Below, piece after piece: positions 49,101 through 61,559 of a stretch of DNA of 64,000 nt. This DNA is from Spirogloea muscicola (taxonomy: Eukaryota > Streptophyta > Zygnematophyceae > Spirogloeales > Spirogloeaceae). The notes below the pieces were generated by a model that was not told the DNA's origin, did not search any database, and saw nothing but the letters and a program-made list of their open reading frames with translations. Positions within the stretch are counted from its first letter, which is position 1, and each line of letters opens with the position of its first letter. The translations under genes and the position numbers were made by a program. The stretch covers positions 26,304 through 90,303 of the forward strand of contig WELB01000143.1 of assembly GCA_009602725.1 (NCBI GenBank). The letters run 5' to 3'.

Positions 49101-52100
49101 CACACTGGATGGCACCTAGAGCGCAACATTCACTCTCCTCGGACAACATGGGCAGCACAAGCTCCACCACTGCTACAAGGACTTCCTCGTCACTAGGCAA
49201 GGCCATGGCTGCTATAGCCTTTGCAGCTGCTGTACGGACCATTGGCTCACTGTGACCAAGCGAAGCTGCTATGGCAGGCAGCAGTTGCAGCAGGCGGGCA
49301 CGTAGCTCGTGATTTCCAACCTGTGCCACCATCTTGGCCAAGATACTTGCCAATCGCAGGCACTGCAGTAGGCCTGCCGCGGGCTTCGCACGCAGCTCTT
49401 GTGAAAGTTGGATGTCCTGCCACCTGACGTGACCATTTTGCTGATCAGTGGGGAGAGTAGCAGCCGGCACTGCTTCAGTGAGGATGTCCCACAAACGGGG
49501 CAGCTTTTCGAGCAGCTGACTGCCAGGCAATTGAGCAGCAAGTGCTCGGAGGGCCGCCTCTGCTCCCCTCTGCGCCACTGAGCCCTGAGCCTTCAGACGA
49601 GACCCCGCTTCCGCCGCCCTCATTTCCTTCCCATCTTGGCCTTCACCATCCTCTGCTATGGTGGTTGCAAGAACACAGAGATTGCGGATGAGCTTGTCAT
49701 TGGGCGATGGCTGTCGGTTGTAGCAATGAACCACCACCGCTGCCAGGGCAGTTGCTGCCCTTGCCTGCAGCTCGCCATCCTGTAGCACCAAAAAAACAAG
49801 GCCGTGAGAATGGGAATTGACTACCAAAGCTGTCAAACCAGGGCAAGAGGTGATGAAGTCGGCCTTGCCTGCTGGCGCTTAATTGCAGCCATAAGTGGCT
49901 GCAGGACTGGATTGAGTTTTGTGGGCAGCTGCCCACTCAGTGCCAGAACTCCAGCCAGCGTGGCCTGGACATTGATGTGCAAGGTCTGCTGAGTGATTTC
50001 CAGCTGGGCCATCGTGGCCAGAAGATGCTGGCGCCGTGACTCCACAGCTTGCATGGCAGCAGAAGCAGAAGTTGCCTTTGTTACTCGTGCCACCAGTGCC
50101 TGGACATCTTCCATTGTAGCAGCACCTGGCACCTGGGGCACGTCAACGCCGGCACTCCTAGCATGAACGGCAAGTGCTTGGGCCTCCACTTGCAGCTTCT
50201 CATAAGCTTGTGCCAGCTCCGCATAAGGGGCAGTAGAGCCTGGCGAAGGTTGTGCAGCATTGGGGGCCGCGAGTAGTGGCATTATTTGCAGTGTGAAAGA
50301 GTGGAGCTGTCCTGCAACAACTCCTCGAGCCTCCCGGAACCACTCTTCAGTCACCAAGCCCGCAACCTGCAAATGGGTAACCAGCGTGAGCATCTTCAAA
50401 GTGCTTCTGAGGGTGGAGGTTGGACAGATCTGGCAGGTCTGGAGTAAAGCACCTGCCGGTGGACTCCATAATGGGACGAGAGCAGAGCCTCCAGTTGCTC
50501 CACCAGAACAGGTGCATGCGGCTCTGGTAGGGTGGCTCCCAAAAGCCCCAGAGCTCTGGCAACCCTCACCCGCATCCCAGCTACTGCGACCTCCCCATTG
50601 TCCCCTCCCAACGGCACCTCAGACGACTGCTTGTCCCTTCTTCCACTGGCTTGCACTCTATTCACTCCAGAATTGACTGCCAAAGCTGGCACCAGCTGTG
50701 TGAAAGCAGGCCCGCTCTGCAGGGCTGTCGTATCCGAAGCTGTGCCAAGAATTGAAGCTGCTCGCCTCATCCATGCTGCTGCATGAGCAGATGCTGCAGC
50801 CACAATGGAAGCAGCTGGTGCCTGCCATGACAGTGTCAGGATGCTGCGTATGAGACAACTGTCCTTAGCAAAGATGTGGAGTGGCGCCCACAACACAAAA
50901 GGATCCACTGGCAGACGGCTCACTTGCAACAGCCAGCGCCACGCGCTCTCGGATGCATGTACCACAGGTTCACAGCTCTCCACAAGGAGAGTCCGAAATA
51001 CATGGCCGAGCGCCTCCCCAGTAATAGGGCCCACCCAGAGCAGGCCACCATCCACTGCGCTGCTAGCTGCAAGCAACCTCTCCTGGGTGTGGACGGCCGC
51101 AATGTGAGCAGCTTGCACAGAAGCCTGACGAACAGTGAGATTCTAGACAAGCACTGCAAGTAAAGTCCAAAGTCTCTTATCTCTGATGGAGTCGATTCTG
51201 ACCAGTGTCTGGGTAGCAGCCAAGCGCACAGACTGTAGTGTGTGGCTGAAAAAGGGAAAAAGTCGTGGTGTGAGGATAGAAAGCTCCTCAAGGCCACCCT
51301 CCTGCTTCTCCAAGTGCTGTAAAACACCAGGCTGAGTGTAGATCTCGGCTAGAAGTGCCATAACACTAGCCGTAGACGGGCTGAGATCATCAAGCCCATG
51401 CAGTACTTCCCAAAGTTTGCGCAAGAACTGAAGGCCTAGTGCTTTCTGTGCAGCCAAAGTGGGTGCGCAGGGCAACAGTGCATCTGCAGCAACTGCACGC
51501 ACATCGTCATCTGCATCTTTTAGACCTGCTACGCAAGCCTCCTGCACCCGTGGGAGAGCCTGGGCCACCGCTTCCAGTCGAACTGCTATGACATACTTTA
51601 TGCCCAGCAAACCGCCGTGCCTTACTTCCCATTCAGGCCGGGCCTGCCACCGCACATGATTGGGCACTTCCGCTGCATCAGCGACGAGACGAGGAGTATA
51701 AACATCAACAGATGAGCACGTACAGTGATGTACAAGTAGAGTTGTACCTGAAGGATGAGGAGGATCGTGAGAGTCTCGTGCAAAAGGTCCTCAGGGAGGT
51801 GCCTGACCAACGTGCCCAGCACCTGCGAGCCTGTCTCGCGTACAGGTGCCACAACCTGGTCCCCTACATAGTCGCCAAACCTGTGCACAAGCACACTGGT
51901 GTAAGGGTTTGATCCCGTCCAAGTCACCATATCTGCTGCGTGGTCGCATTTCACTGAAGCTCACCGATCAAGAGATAAGATACAGAGCACGCGGACAATG
52001 GCATCTTGGAGGAAAGCCACATTTGCTGCCTTGGCTTGGTACGCAGCAGTAGCTGCCAAGCATTCAGCCTCTCCTAGCTCCTCCTTTGCCTCCACCACTT

Positions 52101-54017
52101 TGGGTGCAACGTCAGAAGATGTCTTGGCTGTAGTCTGCAGCATCTCTGCTTGCACATCTGGCTTGACTGGCAAAGCCTTCTCAGCCTGCTGAACTGGTGG
52201 CAGCTGTAAATTGGAAAACCCAGATGGATTGACCTTTGCAGCTGCTTGCTCATCAGTGGGGTCCAACTTTGATATGGTCCCAGGGAGACTGACTGTAGCA
52301 GGGAGCAGCAGCTCTGACTTCGGAAGGCCCAAGGCTTCTCTTCGTGTTGAGGCTTCTTCTCGTTTTGAAGCGGCGGCCAGCAGAGGAAGGACGAGAGTAG
52401 GAACGACGACTGCAGCAGAGGCTGCTTGTGTTGCAAGCAGCTCTCTCAAAGCCATGCAGCTGCCATGGCGCACCTCCCAATCTGCACATGCCGGAACAGG
52501 GGCACTTGAGCAGCGGTCTTTTGCAGAGAGACTCCCAAGCAGTGCAGAGAGACTCCCAGATGAATCTTCTTGTATTTCAGTGAGGAGTAATGGTCGTGGA
52601 GCGGACAGGGACTGAACATGCTGATAAGAAGTTCGCCACAGAATGACTCAAATGGCCAGTGCCCCTCATCCGGTGACTTCTCATCAGTGACACCGTCTTG
52701 ATTGCCCACCTGCAATAGCAGCAGCAATAAGTTGCTACTTGTCAAGTGTGGTCTCAAGGATATCGAGGCCAATGACAGTGGACCCGTTCGCACCGCGATC
52801 ATGCTCACATTGCCGCAATACTGACAATTGAGCATCTTGGTACACCTAAAGCACTCCCACATGACCTGTTTAGAAACCCTGTATTTACCGAGGAGAGGCA
52901 GCCACAAGGTACCCTTGACATCTGCTCCTGCTGTATTTGCTGCTGGACAGATTGCAGAGGCCCGCTTGTTGATCGTCTGCTAGTTGCAGAGGGCTGGGTC
53001 CATCCCTCCTTTGCAAGCGCCTTGGCCTTTCGCTTCAGGAGGTTCTGCTCACGGGCACTCACAGCCCGTGGTAGCATGCCTTCGACCAACTCATGGACAC
53101 CCTGCTTGCTTGCACCAACCTCACGCTCTTCACTCACAGCTATCTGGGCAACCAAATCATCATCTTGCACCATCTCACTGACATCCACGAAGCGCTCAGC
53201 TCCATCCAGCCCTGCTCAGCAAGTCCAAAGACGACTTGTCAAATCAGTGCTGATTGTTGTCATCATCTTGTCCATGAGCCAGTGATGAGACCCTTGAGCC
53301 CAACCCAAGTAGGAAATCATTTTGGTCTCTGAACCCTTTTAAGACAAGTGCCTACAAACGAATACCTAGTCGGCGGCGCAAGTTTCTCTTCTGGTTGACA
53401 AGATTTGCAGCAGCGTCGCCTGTTCCAAGGACGACGTCATATTCCTGCAAAGCTCCTGTAGCCTTACATCAGCAACGCAACCAAGTACAGTCCACCTCGC
53501 ACCTCAGAGGTGGCGGCAAATCTATCAGATAGTCTGTGGGCTCGCGCCATGTTGTCATTAGCTGCATACCTGGCCTCCGGATGCAAGGAGAGGTGCCCCT
53601 GTCTCCAGAACTTGCTGTACATCGAAGCTGCAGTTGGAGCAGCAAGTGACTGCATGATGATGTGGAGTAGGAGTAACAGGGACCGTGGAGCATAATGTTG
53701 TGACCAAGGGCTCAAGTACAGGTATATACCGACAAACATCTCCGTGCTGGGAAGTTGCAAAGGGCTGGGCTGAAGAGTTGATCCACTGACCAGCTGAGGG
53801 TGAGGTAAGAGCTGTCAATAGCGGAGCCCGAGGGGCCTGGCTCAGGTGCATTGAGGATATCCGTTGCAGCGGAGCGACAGGGAGGAGGTCGTTCTGCCTG
53901 CGCAGCAGCAATGAGATCCTGCACTGTTGGGTGGGGCGTGTTCTTGCCGATGCACCCAACAGCCTGCGCAGCAGCTACACGGGTGTCCCAGGTCTTGCTC
54001 TCCAGGTAGGGGCGCAC
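46171..54017 (-). CDS. BTAF1: TATA-binding-protein-associated SNF2 ATPase Mot1/BTAF1 (first exon not found)
   Basis: Swi2/Snf2-family ATPase that uses ATP to strip TBP from DNA. From the N-terminal side: VRPYLESKTWDTRVAAAQAV (acceptor at 54018), CFDVQQVLETGAPLLASGGQ, EYDVVLGTGDA (53447-53368), VHELVEGMLPRAVSAREQNL, PFESFCGELLISMF, WEVRHGSCMALREL, then HEAT repeats through 51.9-49.0 kb. ATPase core: DDMGLGKTLQ (~48725-48749), Asp-box DEGH (48436-48447), LVLTGTPIQ, ELWSLFDFLMPGFLGS, MPFMLRRTKEQVLSDLPPK; helicase C half LRLDGSVEVSKRFDIVKAFN, GGLGLNLTSADTVIFLEHDW and DRAHRLGQKR (~46715). The C-terminus GLEELWDESQYTEEY is diagnostic of the family; stop at 46171-46173. The N-terminal HEAT exon expected upstream of 54017 is absent. 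Non-LTR sequence occupies that position. Confidence 0.95.
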
Positions 54018-54844
54018 CTGCACGCGCGCCAGAATGACTCGTCCGACTGGATGATTGGCTCCCAAACCTCCAGCAAGAATGCAGTGCGGTGTTGCTGGCA
54101 GTCGGCTGTACAGAGTTGCAGATAAGCCCGTAAGTTCCTGAGGCTGGCTGCTTTGACCTGCCAGAGTTTGATCGTCAGAGGTGGCAGCTGCTTGAGCTCC
54201 GGTGGGCAGCAGGCCGAGAAGCCTGCAGGCTCAGAGCCCACAGGCGCAGCAGTGCCGCGGCCGGAGCTGGTGGGGAGGTGGGGGCGAGTGGGGGGCGTAC
54301 GCGATGGAGGAGGAGGAGCAGCGTGGAGCGGCTCTCGGCGAGGGCGCCAATCTGCTGGGCCGCCATGCGGCGCACGGCCGCGGTAGAGCCGGCTGGCGGG
54401 GGGCAGAGGAGGCGGCGGAGTCAGGCAAGGGCGCTCTGGTGGAGGGGCAGGGGTCTGACAGCCGTGGCGGAGCTGAAGGTTGGCAGGGAGACCGCGTGGC
54501 GACCAGGCCACGCTCTTGGACGGGCAAACCCGCAGGCCCATCAGGTCCAATTCGCGAACGAGCAAGGGGTAAGCCGCCATGACTTCAGCTGGAGGTCCAA
54601 TGATGTGTGTGTCATCCGCGTAGGAAGGGAAGAGGAGGTATGGGTGTTGGCTCTGGGTGCGCCGAATAGCCCGGCAATGTGCCAATGCAAACAGGATTGG
54701 GCTAAGGGGATCCCCCTGGCGTGTGCCAGAAGATGACCACAGCGTCTTCCACGACTCTCCTGCTTGCCACAGCAGCCGCCCTGGGCGTCCATAGGCCATG
54801 AGGAAAAAGGGTATAAGGGAAGGGAAGTGGTCGCGCAGCTCCTC
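54018..54844 (-). pseudogene. Non-LTR reverse transcriptase fragment in BTAF1 intron 1
   Basis: Minus strand, same orientation as BTAF1. From 54840 down: PSLIPFFLMAYGRPGRLLWQ, then GTRQGDPLSPILFALAHCRA (RT motif B), then SYADDTHIIGPPAEVMAAYP (catalytic YADD, about 54605-54640), then SKSVAWSPRGL. After that the frame degrades, with Pro-rich readings in two frames. Near 54170-54050 it resumes as LPPLTIKLWQVKAASL and YLQLCTADCQQHR. It lacks the C-terminal nuclease part. It is plausibly from the same LINE clade as N1-N3, but no overlap allows a test here. Confidence 0.85.
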
Positions 54845-54845
54845 N
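54845..54845. other. Single undetermined base at a likely sequence join
   Basis: One N separates the RT fragment from importin-5 coding sequence. Importin-5 is missing only about its first ten residues and start codon at this point. Confidence 0.9.
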
Positions 54846-57800
54846 CCGCGGCCGCCGTGCTGGCGGCCGACGCGCCGCCAGGCGCGGACCTGGAGGCCGT
54901 GGTGGCGCAGCTGATGAGCGCCAGCAACGCGGAGCGCGGCGCCGCGGAGGCGGTGTTCGAGGACTGCAAGGCGGCGCTGCCGGACGCGCTCGTGCTGCGC
55001 CTCCTGGCCGCGCTGCGCGCCTCGCCGCGCGACGACCTGCGCGCCATGTGCGCCGTGCTGCTGCGCCGCGTGCTCACCAAGGACGAAGTCTCGCTGTGGC
55101 CGCGCCTCGCGCCGGCCACGCAGGCGGCCGTCAAGGCGGAGCTGCTGCAGCGCGTGCGGGACGAGCGCGCCAAGTCCATCTCCAAGAAGCTGTGCGACAC
55201 GGTGGCGGAGCTGGCGGCGGGCGTGTTCGAGGATGGCCTGTGGCCCGAGCTGCTGCCCTTCATGTTCGCCTGCGTCTCCGCATCCGACGACCGCCTGCGC
55301 GAGGCCGCGCTGCTCATCTTCTCGCAGCTGGCGCAGTACATCGCGCCCTCCCTCGTGCCCTACCTCGCCACGCTGCACGGCGTCCTGCACCAGAGCCTCG
55401 CCTCCTCCACCAGCTCCGGCGTCCGCATCGCCGCGCTGCGTGCCACCGCCTGCTTCGTCCAGATGCTGGAGTCCCCCCAGCAGCGCGAGCGGTTCCAGGA
55501 CCTCCTCCCTGGCATGATGTCCACGCTCTCGCTCGCCCTGCAGTCCCATGAGGAGGCTGCCGCGCAGGAAGCGCTGGAGCTTTTCATTGACATTGCAGGC
55601 ACGGAGCCCCGGTTCCTGCGCCGCCAGCTGCCGGAGCTCGTGCACGCCATGCTCCAGGTACTCCTGCCTCGGGGCTTCTGGACTTGCCCTCCAGGGCCCT
55701 CCAGGGCTGTCAACCACGATCCCCTGCCGTGCCAGCCTTTAGAGCACGTCGCGCTTCCCACAGACCCAGCTGACCTCCAGCTTGGCTTCCGCAGATCGCA
55801 GAGGCCCAGGAGCTGGATGAAGGAACCAGGCACTTGGCTGTGGAGTTTCTGATCACCTTGGCTGAGGCACGGGAGCAGGCCCCCGGGATGATGCGCAAGC
55901 TTCCCCAGTTTGTGGGCCGCCTGTTCACGGCCCTCATGGCCATGCTGGTGGACATCGAGGACGACCCTGCCTGGCACTCGGCAGACGGCGAAGACGATGA
56001 CGGCCAGGTGTTGGACAGCGGGAACTACGAGGTGGGCCAGGAGTGCCTCGACCGCCTCTCCATCTCCCTGGGAGGCAACTCTGTGCTCCCTGTGGCCTCG
56101 CAGCTCCTGCCACCGTACCTCGCTGACCACTCCGACTGGCGCAAGCGCCACGCCGCCCTTGTCACACTGGCGCAGATCGCTGAGGGCTGTGCAAAGGTGA
56201 GGTCACTAGCCTGTCAAGCAGCTGAGGAGATAGTCGCTGTCTTGGCTCAGACGTCTGCTGATTGCTTTCGTTGCTTTTCCAACAAAGAGGCAAGGTGCAG
56301 CTTATGCTCACTGGACGCTAAGAGGAAGTTGCTAGAATTCTTTCGCCCTTGTGACCACGCTGTGTTGCCGAGTGCCGTGTGCAGGTGATGATCAAGAACC
56401 TGGATCCAGTAGTCAGCATGATTCTGGAGTCCTTCCGTGACCCTCATCCCCGTGTGCGTTGGGCGGCAATCAATGCCATCGGTCAGCTATCCACTGATTT
56501 GGGACCTGACATACAGCAGCAGCACCACCAGCAAATCCTGCCTAGTCTTGTGGCAGCCATGGACGACTTTGCCAACCCCAGAGTGCAGGTAAGCGTCTCG
56601 CTCCTTTTGTCGGGCATGGGCAGACTGTGTTGCACAAGAGGATGGATGGTCGTGAGTCCTGATCAGGCATTCTTGGAGCTCCTGTGAGCAGCTCCTGTGA
56701 AGTCCCATCGGTCCTCTTCCCAGCCGTGCGCTCTCACCAGCATCTCATCGTCGTCTTGAATTCTGCTGTGTCTTGCCTAAAGGCACATGCTGCAGCTGCT
56801 GTTCTCAACTTCAGCGAGAACTGCAATGCGGATATCATGGCACCATACCTTGATGGTGTGATCAGCAAGCTCCTTACATTGCTGCAGGTGATAGTTTGAG
56901 TCCATGCCTCTGGACTCGATTCGTTTCTCGGTGCTTTTGTTACGACAAAGAAGGTTGTCATTATAGCACACCTACATTCTCACATGCTAGCCGGGATATT
57001 CCACAACGCAGAGTGGCAAACGCGTGGTCCAGGAGGGAGCCTTGACTGCGCTAGCCTCTGTGGCAGACTGTTCACAGGTCAGCAAGATGCTTGGATTCGA
57101 TCAGCTTGATGTGCTGCTCTTAACATCAGACTACTTTGCTTGGCAGACTGCTCACAGGTCTGCCTAGATGATTGGATTTAGTTACCTTGACGTGCAGCTC
57201 TTTACACCAGACTACTTTGCCAGAGACTGAAAGAACTTGTGCGTGCACAAATTGCAGATGCATTTTCAGAAGTATTACGACACAGTAATGCCGTACCTAA
57301 AGACGATATTGATAAATGCAAATGACAAGTCGCACCGAATGCTTCGTGCCAAGTCAATGGAGTGTATCAGTCTTGTAGGGATGGCTGTGGGAAAGGACAA
57401 GTTTCGGGAAGATGCGAAGCAGGTAACTCCCTCTTCATGGCTGTCATCTCACAGTATTTGCTTCCAGCTTTTCCCATGCTCGTAACATCTAGGGTGCCGA
57501 TTACTGTTATTCTTGGAATAAATCACGTACGAAATCGCTGCAGGTTATGGATGTACTTGTGAGACTTCAAGGTCAAGAGACGGATGATGATGATCCTACT
57601 AGCAGCTACATGCTGCAGGCCTGGGCAAGGCTCTGCAAGTGCTTGGGCCAAGAGTTTCTACCATACATGCATATCGTGATGCCACCACTCCTGCACTCGG
57701 CACAGCTGAAGCCCGATGTGACTATTACGGATGCAGCTTCGGACGATGATGCAGATATTGACGATGCTGATGATGACAGGTATACCTTGGGCCCTCCTTG

Positions 57801-60800
57801 CTGTCTACATTTGTGACGCAGGTCACTCCCAGAACCTAAGAGTGGGGCAATACGAGAAACTTAGGAGCATGTGTCAACGAGCTAGCTTTATATGTCTGTC
57901 CTGCCTGAGCGTGTCATGTCCTCCTCTTGCAGCATTGAAACAATCACGATCGGAGACAAGAGGATAGGAATCCGCACAAGTGTGCTGGAGGAGAAGGCCA
58001 CAGCTTGCAACATGTTGTGCTGCTATGCTGACGAACTCAAGGAAGGGTTCTACCCCTGGATAGACAAGGTGAGCCCATTGTGCTCATTGACATTGGTAGA
58101 TGGAGGTCATGCGCCTTCCTTGGCTGAGTGACTGCTTAGCCACTTGCAGGTTGCTCCTATCCTCGTGCCCCTGCTCAAGTTCTACTTCCATGAAGAAGTC
58201 CGAAAAGCAGCAGTCTCAGGTTGGCTTCTACGTCTCTTGCTTGTTGATCTCAAATACCTGTTGTTGATCTCAAATACCTGCTAGCTACTCTATGTCACTC
58301 TAGTGAGGTGGCGGCATGCCCTTTCTTGCCACTGAAAGTTTTCATTCTTGTTCTGTGCAGCCATTCCCGACTTGCTGAGGTCAGGAAAGTTAGCATTGGA
58401 GAAGGGCATCGCACATGGGAAGGACCACACTTATCTCAAACAACTTCTTGATTACCTGCTTCCTCCTCTTCTAGAAGCTCTTCACAAGGTCGTAGCCACA
58501 ATCCTCCGCCTTCACGGTATTGAGTTTGTTGCATGTACCACTGAAGATGTAGAGGAATGTGTTGTCCTTCACATGTCCTCACTTACTGGTTTTGTGGCAG
58601 GAGCCGGAGACTGAAATATGTGCCAATATGTTGGAGTCAGTTAACGAAGTCATCCAGGTCGGAGTGACATGCTTACTAGCCTGCTTTTACTGGCAGAAGG
58701 CACTGCTTTGTGAAGGAAACGGCACTGCTTTTGGATGGTCAACTGCAAGCTGTGGTCCTCAAGGTCACTTCCCTGGAGACCTCACACTTGAAGAGCTTGC
58801 AGGTGGCAGGGCCGCTCCTGGATTCGGGTCAGATCAGAGCTCTGATTGAGAACTTCAAAGAGGTACTTGCCGCCAGCATGGAGAGGACGTCAGAGAGAGC
58901 AAAGAGGAAACGCACAGAGGATTTTGACGAAGAAGAGGAAGAGATGATGCTGGAGGAAAATGAGCAGGAGGAGGAAGTTCTTGATCAGGTCTGCTCACAC
59001 CCCACTTCTTCTTTAGGACAGCAAAGCGTGGTTATATTTGTCCTACTTGTCTACCTGTAATGAATGTGGGCCCTCACAGTGTTGAGGTATTACAGGAGGT
59101 TTATTGTCCATGTCATGCAAACAGTGGCATAGACAACCCAGAGCAAGAGATGTGCTGTCCATCCTCTGTAAAAGTCTGACAAGCTAAATTCGATGCTGCA
59201 GGTTGCTGAGTGTCTCGGTTCTCTTATCAAAATCTTCAAGGGCAGTTTCGTGCCATACTTTGATGAGCTGATGGAGTCCATTCAATTGTTGCTGGTGACT
59301 CACACTCCCATGGATGGAGCCTAAGGGCCTGCATGCCGTTTGCATGAAGCTAGCATTTCAGGCAGTATCAGTGATCAGGCGAAGTTTGCAGTTATGCGGT
59401 GTTATAACCTGCTGGGATATATAGTTTCTGTTTAGTTCCTGTCTTGTCGTAACAGTCTGGGTGCTCTGCGTGCTACTATGGAGCCAGATGCAGCAATTTC
59501 AGAAAATTTCCCTTCGGCACTACTAATGAAGATGTGGTTGTCATGCTGTTGTTCCTGACTGGCACTGCAGGGTAAGGAGAGGGCTCCTGAGGAGAGAAAA
59601 GTAGCCATCTGTGTGTTTGATGACATAGCAGAGCACTTTGGAGATGCTTCCAGCAAGTAAGTCTCTGGCACATGGCTGTTTGTACAGAAGCGGACTTGCA
59701 CAATACTGCTTGTCATACACGCTTCTTGACCCCGCCACTCATGTGGATGAGGTTGGGTGCAGGTACTACCCAACCTTCATGCCGCCACTGTTGGAGGCGT
59801 GTAGTGATGTCAACTCAGATGTTCGTCAGGTATTTGATTGAAGAACTGCAGCAAGTATACTGCACTAGTGAGCTTGTCCAACTTATCTACTTTCTGGCCA
59901 TTAGGTACCATCCTAACATTTGTTCGAAGCAGGCAGCTGTATATGGCGTAGGAGTATGTGCACAATTGGGAGGCGACAGCTTCAGGCCAGTCTGCACAGG
60001 TGAATATGCACTCTGAACATTGATGTGAAATATGAGCATCATGCAAACAAGGATGCACTTTTTCCTGAAAAGGGTTGTGAAGAAAAGATTGATTTGAAGA
60101 CCCATATCCTTCTGCATGCACAAAGACCCACTATCAACCTGCTCGCTTACCTTACTCTGATTTCTGTGGGCACTTTGTGGGGTTGTCTCAGTCCTGTATG
60201 ATGGAGGACTCATGCAGATGCATTCTTGTGTTTGGCATGTGAGCAGAGGCTTTGACAAGACTAAGCAGTGCTATTGGACATCCGGAAGCCCGTTCGGAAG
60301 ACAATAGAATGGCCACGGACAATGCTATCTCAGCCTTGGGAAAGCTGTGCGAGCATCGAGCCGATTGCATTGATGCGTCTCAAGCTACCAGTCTGTGGCT
60401 TAGTGCCTTGCCTTTGAGGGATGACTTGGTGGAGGCACGGATTGTGCATGCTCAGCTATGCTCTATGGCCGAAGCGTAAGTAACCCTCTTGTTGTTGCAG
60501 CAAGTTGTCTGCTGCATACACAGCTGTCTTCCACCACCAGAGATGCATGCCAAGTGCTACTCTTTGCTCTGGTGCAATACCTCGCTATGAAGCTAGCAAT
60601 TGTTGGTAAATGCACAGGTCGTGAAGTGAGCTGCCCCTTCTTGCAGGTCAAATCCGCACTTGCTAGGCCCCAACAATCAAAATTTGCCAAGAATAGTCAG
60701 TGTCTTCGCTGAGGTGAGGATTTTACCAACGTTCATGGCAGCTATCGAATTAGCAGCTCCATAGCCGTTTTGCAGGCACGGAAGAGCCAGCTCATTGAGC

Positions 60801-61079
60801 AACCCTGCAGATCATGTCAGCTACTTGCTCATCAGTGGATTAGAATTTTGCAGAGATGGTGTCAGTTGTAAAGTGATGTGCATCCGAGGTCCCGTGATGC
60901 AGGTTCTTGGAGGAGGCTCGGAGCTGGCAACAGAGGAGACCAGTATCCGAATGATTACGCTCCTCCGGCACCTGCAGCAAGCCATGCCGCGAGATGCATT
61001 GAATGCAACATGGGCGCGCTTGGAACCTCGGCAGCAGGCCACATTGCAAGCCCTGTTGGGAGCCTCGTCATTGAGCTAG
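54846..61079 (+). CDS. IPO5: Importin-5 (RanBP5/karyopherin beta-3), N-terminal tip missing
   Basis: Nuclear import receptor of the importin-beta family, built of HEAT repeats; it carries ribosomal proteins and histones into the nucleus and is released by Ran-GTP. Recognised by LMSASNAERGAAEAVFEDCK, AVLLRRVLTKDEVSLWPRLA, AKSISKKLCDTVAELAAGVF, WRKRHAALVTLAQIAEGCAK, RVRWAAINAIGQLSTDLGP, the acidic loop DDDADIDDADDD, KRIGIRTSVLEEKATACNML and GPNNQNLPRIVSVFAE. Nineteen exons join in frame: <54846-55657, 55795-56196, 56385-56588, 56783-56887, 57012-57077, 57258-57422, 57544-57779, 57933-58068, 58150-58219, 58361-58488, 58601-58657, 58803-58988, 59202-59294, 59571-59656, 59763-59829, 59933-59999, 60247-60477, 60647-60713, 60903-61079. 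The sum is about 1,118 codons, the usual family length, so only the first residues are lost. Confidence 0.95.
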
Positions 61080-61559
61080 TAACACCATTAGGGCACGTAT
61101 CGCTGATTGCTGCACAGATGGAGGGGCCGGGCAACTGCGAACGGGGCGAAAGCTGGGGTCACGGCAGCACGAGCAGGCAGCACAGGCGGCAGAGGTAGAG
61201 ATGCAGGGGGCGTCAGGGCACGAGAATGGCGGCGGGTCTTGATAAGCGTAGGAGCACCGAAGACAAGGCAGCTGAGGGCCAGCGAAGGGGAACGTCGTGA
61301 GGAGCGCCGGTAGGGGGAAGCCAGCAAAGGCTGTTGGGGGAGGGGCCGCCGGGCCCCCGGTCCTAGGTGTGACGTTGTGGGGCGTTGTCCACACGTGGGC
61401 CCGCATCTGAAGGCAGCTCGTCGGCGTCACCCGCCGGGGCGGCGGCTTTTCATGAAAGGACGGAGGAGCGCGGCAGCGAGAGACGGTACGAGCACGGCCC
61501 CGCGCGCGCCGGCCCCTTTGGCCGCGCAATGAGCAAGCGCGGCCAGATTAACTACGAAG
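61080..61559. other. Intergenic, nothing recognised
   Basis: GC-rich 3' flank of importin-5. ORFs on both strands here are composition artefacts; no retrotransposon tail is present until 61560. Confidence 0.4.

Noticed and set aside
53975-55717. Minus-strand open frame of 580 codons
   Set aside because: It joins the antisense of importin-5 exon 1 to the RT fragment through the N. Only the part below 54845 (RT motifs) is meaningful.
60776-60820. Possible extra importin-5 exon after TTTTGCAG
   Set aside because: The reading does not match the family, and 60713 joins 60903 in frame with FAE to VLGGGSE without it.
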